A program made the position numbers and the translations under genes. From Anthopleura xanthogrammica (Eukaryota; Cnidaria; Anthozoa; Actiniaria; Actiniidae): 64,000 bases of DNA. Every line of letters begins with the position of its first letter. Positions within the stretch are counted from its first letter, which is position 1. Location of the stretch: NCBI GenBank assembly GCA_964019055.1, contig OZ025206.1, forward strand, positions 13,674,291-13,738,290. Direction: 5' to 3'. Positions 58,301 to 64,000 of the stretch are shown here, piece after piece. The notes beneath the pieces are model-generated. The model was given only the letters and a program-made list of their open reading frames with translations, searched no databases and had not been told where the DNA came from.

Positions 58301-61300
58301 TAACTGCGCTTGTCTTGAGTAGTTTATGAAGTATGGTCAAAACAAGACAAACAAAAGAATTCCCTTCTAGCTCTTAAGCATTGAAATAATTCAGTCCCCC
58401 CACTGTTTTGAATCACATATAGGGATTTAGTGCAAGGGGTCTATTGACTTTTTTGAGTTAGGTACCAGTAAAGGTCCTACTGCTGCTTATCAACGAAAAC
58501 CAGAACAGATTTTGCATGAATATAAAAAAATTCATTTCGCAGGACATGACCATGTATGATCATGTGGCACCGGAAAGCAATGGAACGAATGAGCCTCTGG
58601 AACCCAGGTTGTATCTAAACCATACCTTAGGTAATTAGTGTGTCCCCATGTCTCGTAGTCCCCACAATTAAAGGTCAGTCTAGCATCAGGTTCCAGTGAA
58701 ACAAGGGCAAGCTTTTGAGTTTCCATACCTGCAAGACAATAGGAAAACACAGTTATTACTGGTTACCAAACACGTTTATCCTGGCTATCCAATTAAGGTG
58801 CCACGCATTCGGGTGAAGTTTCTACTGAGTCATCTTACTTTACTTACCGCGTAACTTTTTTTCAAGTCTTGATTCGAAAGATGTTCCTATGAAGAATGAG
58901 TGAACATGTAAACTGAAACTATAAGAATCAGTGAAACATTGCACAGAAGCGCGAGCGAGAAAAATCGAAAAAAAAACGGGGAGAACCCTTGATGAACGCT
59001 TGTAAGAAAACTCACAAACGAATCAACTCACTAGGTTTCCGAGAATTGTCGACCCCGCGAACAAATGCAGCGGATAGGAGGAGCGCACTGGAAGCGCATA
59101 CAACAGTGTGTATAAGCGCAATGACTTTCGTCAAACTAACCAAACATAAATTCTATCGAATCAAGAGATACATTCAACAACTGAAGTTCTGTTCAAATTT
59201 GATTCCGAGTCTAGGAATTGAGCCCAAGACCCAGACATTAGGCGACTGACTTGGAACTACCACAACATGGAACACCCTTGATTTGTTACCTCATAGATAT
59301 ATGAATGATAGCTTACCGTCATCACAGCCATAAATCTCAACACGCATACACACCCAGTTATGCCAAGCCACCGGGACGAATCTGATCCTACGAGCCCGAA
59401 TACGAGGATTTAGATAATGACGAACAATACTGTCTGGATCATTGTTGGCAAGGAATACCTGTCAGGATATACAAATATACTATGCAGCTGAGTTGACCTT
59501 CATAATGAACTCAAGATCAACCAATCATAATTGAGGATTCGACATTGTATTTTGATTAGCATTTGATTACTATTTATCTGTCATCCCAAGATACGTGGCT
59601 GCCCACATACGAATTGAACTCGAACGCCGGTCTTTTTAAAATAGGTTTGAACAGAATAGGCAAGTGCCCAACCATGAAGCTGTAGGTGTTTTGGTTTAGC
59701 AGTTGAGCGCAAGTTAAAGCGAGGACAAACGGTGCATCATTGCGCGCAATAGACTGAAGTAGTATCGTTTTCTACTTCAGCAATATTGCTGCAACAAATT
59801 GCGTCGTGTGACATGGCTCGCAACATCGATTGCCTGCGACACTACGCGCAATGTTGCACCGTATGTGATGTCATTTGATTTAGGAAGTTTGCATCCAATT
59901 TTAATTGAATATCGAAATAGCTTGATTTCAAAAGACATACGCTCTTTGACATGCTAGTCCTAGGTAAAGAAACACTTGAATTTTCTCGAGGCGAAAACAT
60001 TACTACTTTAAATTTCCTTACCCTTTCTTGCTCTCTCATAGAAATAACAGACCAAGAGACCCCGTCCAGGCTGTAGTGAACAACATAAGCCGTCACCCAT
60101 CTTTTCTTCATATGGTCGGAGTAGCCCTGGCTGGCAAACCCATCAATAATGCGCTCAGCCTTTAGGTCGATTTCTGGAAAGAAAAACCAAAATAGCCGTT
60201 ATTAAAGTTGAGACGGCACTCCGTTTTTCTTTTGTTTCCAAAGTCTATTGGCTAAACGAGGAACATCTTTCCAGAAACATATTTACCGTGTGCATGCTTC
60301 CTCGATGTTTCCCTGTTTTTTTTTACACGTCGGCGAAACATTGCTACACGCGACAAATTTTGCTTTCGAGAAACTTTCTCATTGGTCGAAGAGCGTGATT
60401 TATGAGAGCACACAGACGGGCGCGCGTTTCCTAGTCTTCATTCGTATACAAAGGAACGGCTATTCTATTTTCTACGAGAAATAAAAATACTTGTTCGCCG
60501 TGCGCAGTTATAAAGCAACTGGTAGGACACTCGAGAAGTGTTGACTACGCATTGTGCTTACCTAGCGAGTCATTGAGCCCGTAGTACGAATTGAAATGTT
60601 TCATCTTTGCCACACACCAGCCGCCACTTTGTTTTAGTCTTGCATGTCGTGGTTCTGTTTTTTTACTTTTCTCCAGGTATGAGCTTCCTGTGATTTCTCT
60701 GTCTTTTATGATGTTTCTTTCCATACCCAAAGGTGTGTTACACGCTGCAACGAAAGTCAAAGAAAGAGGTTTTGTACGAATTTGAATAGAGGCAGCATAT
60801 GGCACGGTTACGGAGCGGCGAGGACACGGCACCGAATGACGAATGTTTTCATACACGGAACGGCACTGAAACGGTCACGGCAAGGTGCGGTCCTGCCGTA
60901 AGTTTTTCATGGTCATACGAAAACTGAGACTACCAAATATCTTATATTTGTTCTGAATAAAGCTTTTAAGTGTGACGTTACTCGTATAGAAAAATGACTT
61001 CCAGGTCCAAAACGAAAAGCATTTCTATTAATGATTTTTTTTACTTTTTTTTCTTTACAGGATTTGTTGTTAAAAGTTCTAATTGTTTCAACTAGAGGTT
61101 AAGTTATGGAGAAAATTTTTCGATTTATTTTAGTGTTTAGTGAGCAGTTGGATTCGGAAATGCGTCACAACTCATAAGCTCTGTAACTGCACGGAATCGA
61201 ACAAAAATAGGGCACTATATCACATGATGTTGGAAGCTCATGAAATTGTTTCCAAGACATTTCCGAAAAAGATAATATGTACCTGGAGAAGGTTTTCTGG

Positions 61301-63459
61301 GTCTTTTAGGGAACTGCGGCTGCTTTCCTGAAGAAAAAAAATTAAATGAGAGTTTAATCGTATTTCCAATTTACATCAGTCCAAAAACGTAACCAAATTA
61401 ATTCTTATGATGTCGAACAAATTTGACTACCAAATGGATAACGTTCTATGTATTAAATATATGAAATATGAGTGGTTGATGTGTATGGGCATTTACAATA
61501 GTGAGCCGGAGGCCGAGACAAAATGTTGAATGTCAATATATGTATGTTTTACTAACAATTTTTTGAGATTGAAGTGAGTTAGAACCAGAAGATTCATGTA
61601 TTCTGTATTCTTCGTTTTCGAGTTCGCTATCGCGGCCATAGGCCTTTTCTGACCGATAAACATGATGCATTCATAGTGTTGTCTAGCTTAGGTAAAAACA
61701 ACACCATGTAAGGCACGACGAACAACAGATGTTGGTACCCAAGCTAGACCACAATGCACCATGTTTGTTATCTCAGAAAAGGTCTATGCTGCGGCATTAA
61801 CAAAAAACTTTTCATTAGATGCCCGATCGGCTAATACCACCAACATGGCCGCCGCGTCTTTGTCATTTTACTCCTTTGGGATGTTTACATACCATTAGTA
61901 TAGGTAATAGCATGGTTTGGAGTGATATTTGTTTTCTTCTTTCGCCGAAGAATTCTCCACACGATTTTCAAGTTTCTGGCACAAGAAATCCTTTCTTAAG
62001 TCGATTCCATTAATAAAAGCCAACTCTTGAAACGTTCTGTCATACATATACTATTGTTCTTTTAGGGTTCGTTAATTTTTTGCTTGTAGATTCAAATAAT
62101 TAGCTTAATATTTAGGGAAATCTTTCTGCCACTTCAAACATGTTTTGGCGGTTGCCATGGCAATTTTGAATTCACACTCCCGAGAGCTTGAAATCACACT
62201 GTTACGTTGAAATCACACTCCTCTTAGCCAATCAGATTGCAGAAATTTCTTAGGTCATATGATAAATGTAATTATTCATAATCTGGTAAGAAAAGTCATT
62301 TTTAAGAAAGAGGCTTACCAGGTTCATAACCAACAAGTACTATTCTTAAACACTGTTCCCTAAAGTATTGCTGAGGTATCACTCGAAAATAACGACTGAA
62401 GGCTGTGGGGGTGATGTCAATGGCTGCATACCCACAAGGACTTTGTACAGCAGGGAGAAGCTGGAAAGAACATGCAATAGTAATGGATTATTAAAGGTGC
62501 AATAATTCAACAGTCATGCAGTAGGTATGCAAAAGGTATGCAGTACATATACAATAGGTACAGCTATTTCAAAAAACGTTGAATACTAAATACTGCATAC
62601 TGAATGGTGCATTCCAAGACCAAAAGGCATTTTGGGTCATGTAATATTATCTTAAGTAAAGTAAATAATAATTATTTATTTTATTTTTAGTGCATTCCAT
62701 CCGAAACATGCAATATACCAGCTACATATAGAGAGCCAATCGCTGTATATTTACTTTTTATTTCAAATTAGTGAAACCCACAATGCCCTTTGTTCTTGGA
62801 ATGCACTATTCAATGGAATGGAATTTTCCCAAACTTTGTTTTCAGGTTTTCCCAGCATATTTTCTTCTGTTTAAACATTATTTACATATGAATATAATAC
62901 ATTTCAAGCTCGGTAATCAACATGCACCAGGCAGTATGCAACAAGAAACAAGCAACATGCAACAAAACCTTCACCAACCTTTTTGAAATAGCTGTATACT
63001 ACAGCTACTGCATGTATGCATTTAGCATGGACAAGAGACCATGGTTACTTGATATGCATAGGGCGTGCAATAGTTATGCAGTATAGGTGTGGAGTGGCTC
63101 ACAATAGCTTTAACAAATAAACAGTGTTTGTCTATAAACATAAGTAAGGGTTCATAATTCCTTGCATGATAGACGATAAGCTAAGCTAAGCTAAGCTTAG
63201 GTGTAATGGACGAGTTTCTTACACTGGTTCTGAATTTAAAGTCGTCTTTCCCATTATAATCTCTTGCCAAGACCCATGTCTTTGAATCGGGCGAGTACAT
63301 GAACGAAACTGAACTAGTATAAGCCCTGCATCCATCCTCTCTTGTTCTATCACCTTGCACCACTATTCGACTAATGGCGAAGATCTTTAGCAAATCGATT
63401 TCATAAAGGTTGTAATTCTTTGCCACGGTTTCTTTGACTCGAGGATCGCCAAAGTGTAG
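49396..63459 (-). CDS. Discoidin/Ig multidomain surface protein with GPI-type tail (5' partial)
   Basis: Minus-strand exons: 63223-63459, 62319-62460, 61283-61327, 60562-60744, 60022-60173, 59317-59458, 58848-58886, 58626-58728, 57994-58187, 57627-57686, 56453-56584, 55373-55630, 55089-55254, 54504-54688, 53762-53949, 52399-52537, 51704-51868, 51238-51366, 50944-51053, 50462-50675, 49396-49562. All 20 junctions keep phase; 3150 nt, 1049 aa, open at the 5' end. The first two exons and exons 4-6 are two F5/8 type C (discoidin) domains (SVSFMYSPDSKTWVLARDYN; CNTPLGMERNIIKDREITGS; GFASQGYSDHMKKRWVTAYV; RIRFVPVAWHNW). Short linker exons follow each. Then come Ig-like pairs and FN3-like or unassigned modules; the last Ig is clear (KVRKLRVSDSGDYTFEL). 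One exon (55373-55630) has a cysteine pattern I cannot name. The C terminus (TTNSLFWISFTLMDFISLYY) ends in a hydrophobic run with no cytoplasmic tail, as for a GPI signal. The role is probably cell adhesion or recognition. Confidence 0.8.
50132..50366. repeat. About 63-bp tandem repeat, four degenerate copies
   Basis: Each unit reads TACCCTGAAAC..GCTCTG..GATCAAAGTCAGGGCATGG then CTAACTCACAGATCGA. It lies in the last intron of the discoidin/Ig gene. Confidence 0.85.
53307..53537. mobile_element. Nested palindromic element, AAAACAATTAT..GGTGAATAATT type
   Basis: The outer ends AAAACAATTATCCACCTTAG / TGAGGTGAATAATTGTTTT are inverted. Inside are further inverted pairs (CTTCGCCTTCGGTGAATAAT with TTATTCGCCGAAGGCGAAG). 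It lies in an intron of the discoidin/Ig gene. Confidence 0.65.
53983..54062. mobile_element. Short deletion copy of the GAGACAAGTTGC MITE family
   Basis: AAAGGCGCGATAACA at the left and TGTAATCGCGCCTTTA at the right, with GCGAGACAAGTTGTCGAGAA between; the central hairpin is missing. It lies 34 bp from exon 53762-53949. Confidence 0.65.
54335..54474. mobile_element. MITE, TAGAGC..TTTTCGTATGA ends with CGGCACGG core
   Basis: TAGAGCAGTTTTCGTATGA is inverted as TCATACGAACTCAGCTCTA. The core holds GGCCACGGACCGCGCC, TTCGGTGCCGTGTCC and AACCGTGCCGTGTGTCG. It lies next to exon 54504-54688. Confidence 0.7.
54635..54830. repeat. Partial tandem duplication of an Ig-module exon
   Basis: TGTGTATGTATCACCGAATA with GTGCCTTACCATAGGTCTG at about 54739 repeats the sequence at about 54638, including the ACAG acceptor and the first 50 or so nt of exon 54504-54688. 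The outer copy reads into a stop in frame and has no donor, so it is decayed. Confidence 0.7.
55640..55945. mobile_element. Palindromic repeat cluster, GGTCTATCAC and GAGTCAATAGCCCAT
   Basis: Two hairpins: GGTCTATCAC / GTGATAGACC at 55662-55730, and TACGAGTCAATAGCCCATTC / ATGGGCTATTGACTCGTAGA at 55864-55921. TAGTCAGACC flanks both sides directly. It lies just upstream (on minus) of exon 55373-55630. Confidence 0.55.
56866..57430. repeat. (GAAT)n / (GGGA)n microsatellite, about 560 bp
   Basis: Mostly ATGA/GAAT tetranucleotide units with GGAT variants, then about 70 bp of pure GGGA. Reading frames of 79-213 aa (poly-HSFI on minus) are artefacts. It lies in an intron of the discoidin/Ig gene. 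Confidence 0.95.
57733..57924. mobile_element. Full palindrome with CCACAGGGAGCCCA termini
   Basis: The arms are about 85 bp each: CCACAGGGAGCCCAATTTAG, ATAAAAGTGCT, AAATCTGGAAAATATATCAT on the left, all inverted on the right, with a loop of about 20 bp near GCTATTTAGCACGC. It lies 70 bp from exon 57994-58187. Confidence 0.85.
59200..59265 (-). repeat. tRNA-like SINE head, copy 1
   Basis: On the minus strand GTGGTAGTTCCAAGTC (A-box-like) is followed about 30 nt later by GGGCTCAATTCC (B-box-like). The fold is imperfect. It lies in an intron of the discoidin/Ig gene. Confidence 0.35.
59605..59680 (-). repeat. tRNA-like SINE head, copy 2
   Basis: On the minus strand TGGTTGGGCACTTGCC (A-box-like) and, about 35 nt on, GGCGTTCGAGTTCAATTCG (B-box-like). 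Likely a tRNA-derived repeat rather than a functional tRNA. Confidence 0.4.
59721..59870. mobile_element. Palindromic MITE, GGTGCATCATTGCGCGC type
   Basis: ACGGTGCATCATTGCGCGCA / GCGCAATGTTGCACCGTATG are inverted. The central GAAGTAGTATCG..TTTCTACTTC hairpin is the same design as in the GAGACAAGTTGC family. Confidence 0.6.
60380..60555. mobile_element. GTTATAAAGCAC family, copy 2
   Basis: GAGAGCACACAGACGGGCGC leads into TCGTATACAAAGGAAC, then GTGCGCAGTTATAAAGCAAC and CACTCGAGAAGTGTTGA. It abuts exon 60562-60744. Confidence 0.55.
60768..60930. mobile_element. CACGGCACGGTTACGG GC-rich repeat, copy 3
   Basis: GTACGAATTTGAATAG and GGTCATACGAAAACTGAG bound a core of ATGGCACGGTTACGG, GGACACGGCACCGAATG and ACGGTCACGG. 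The arrangement is the same as at 36817-36967. Confidence 0.6.
61835..61895. repeat. CACCAACATGGC..TCTTTGTCATTT dispersed repeat
   Basis: TACCACCAACATGGCCGCCG with TCTTTGTCATTTTACTCC and TTTGGGATG matches 26146-26205 (plus) and 3290-3335 (minus). These are probably ends of one transposon family. Confidence 0.5.
61900..62275. repeat. Dispersed repeat shared with 12205-12660
   Basis: Same start (TATAGGTAATAGCATGGTTT) and same end (CTCTTAGCCAATCAGATTGC, AGAAATTTCTTAGGTCATA). Shorter than the first copy. Confidence 0.65.
62558..62996. mobile_element. Element with TACAGCTATTTCAAAAA terminal repeats
   Basis: The 16-17 bp termini are inverted at 62558 and 62980. Inside, GTGCATTCCAAGACCAAA and GTTCTTGGAATGCACT form a second inverted pair. 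It lies in the first visible intron of the discoidin/Ig gene. Confidence 0.7.
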
Positions 63460-63589
63460 CTAAAATGATGAAAAAAGAAGATATCTTCACTTCACTTTGA
63501 TATAGTGAATGATGTATCTCACAATGCTGCTGCGTTGAACTTTACGGCTGCGTATCCAAGCTAAAATAACTATTATAATTCTCGCGTTC

Positions 63590-63795
63590 AGATTGGTTGG
63601 GCGCGCATGCTTTATGAGCACACACAGCTTGCATGCGCGCTTTGTATTTCGTCTTTCGTATTCAAAATAACGCTACTAATTTATTTTTTTTACAAAAGAA
63701 GTAAGAAACTTGCTGTGTGCAGTTATAAAGCACATGCATGGGGATTGGCAAAACCCTCAAGAAGTGTTGAGAAGCACTCCACTGCACGTCGTGGA
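63590..63795. mobile_element. GTTATAAAGCAC family, copy 3
   Basis: GCGCGCATGCTTTATGAGCA, TTTGTATTTCGTCTTTCGTA, GTGCAGTTATAAAGCACATG, GGGGATTGGCAAAAC and GTGTTGAGAAGCACTCCACT follow the same order as at 20280-20535. Short open frames over it are not genes. Confidence 0.6.
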
Positions 63796-64000
63796 TCTCC
63801 TAACATTTCTCTCGTCTTCAGCCAGACCCAGCTTGCTGTATAGGTGCACAGAGTACCGGCGCACGTTTTCAAAACGTGAAAAAAAAGTTTATTTCTTCAA
63901 CAGAGTAGACTTTTATAACATATTTTATAGTAGATTTCGTATCAGACTATGGTAAGTCACGATAAAGGCCCACAATCATCGAAGCAATCTCAGTGCGTGA

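Noticed and set aside
60768..60930. GC-rich CGGCACGG block as a CpG-island promoter
   Set aside because: The same block recurs in several introns, so it is a dispersed repeat.

Overview
The window looks like a piece of an animal nuclear genome, most likely a marine non-bilaterian such as an anthozoan cnidarian (inferred, not proven). The reasons are AT-rich DNA, spliced genes with standard GT-AG introns, intronless class-A GPCR and ENPP genes, adhesion proteins built from discoidin and Ig modules, and a dense load of short palindromic transposon-like elements. No bacterial, viral or retroelement coding region was recognised.

I rebuilt ten genes by joining open stretches at splice sites and checking that reading phase is kept at each junction. 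From left to right: a 5' fragment of a USP37-type ubiquitin hydrolase (minus, 5' exons at 2244-4484, running off the left edge); a 275-aa type I membrane protein with an MRH-like lumenal domain (plus, 7812-14782); a 68-aa COX8-like mitochondrial protein (minus, 17226-17699); a 556-aa MGAT4-type N-acetylglucosaminyltransferase (minus, 18897-24860); a 495-aa BTB-BACK-TLD protein (plus, 25768-29756); a 964-aa, 18-exon coiled-coil protein I cannot name (minus, 30865-40702); two intronless ENPP4/5-type ectoenzymes (plus, 41388-42911 and 47173-48654) with an intronless MECA-like GPCR between them (minus, 45686-46723); and the last 21 exons (1049 aa) of a discoidin/Ig surface protein that ends in a GPI-type tail (minus, 49396-63459, 5' end beyond the window). 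A tRNA-Thr-like 3' half lies at the left edge.

Gene direction alternates almost strictly, so most intergenic gaps are shared divergent promoters or shared convergent 3' ends. The ENPP-GPCR-ENPP block is the most suggestive functional neighbourhood: nucleotide-cleaving ectoenzymes flank a receptor of the group that contains adenosine receptors. A functional link is inference only.

Introns and gaps are filled with small inverted-repeat elements of at least seven recognisable families, several present in multiple copies, plus minisatellites (77 bp x3, about 63 bp x4, an 8-bp unit over about 270 bp) and long microsatellites. Two partial exon duplications (in the MGAT4-type gene and in the discoidin/Ig gene) were also found. 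All splice models are hand-built from sequence alone; single-base boundary errors are possible.
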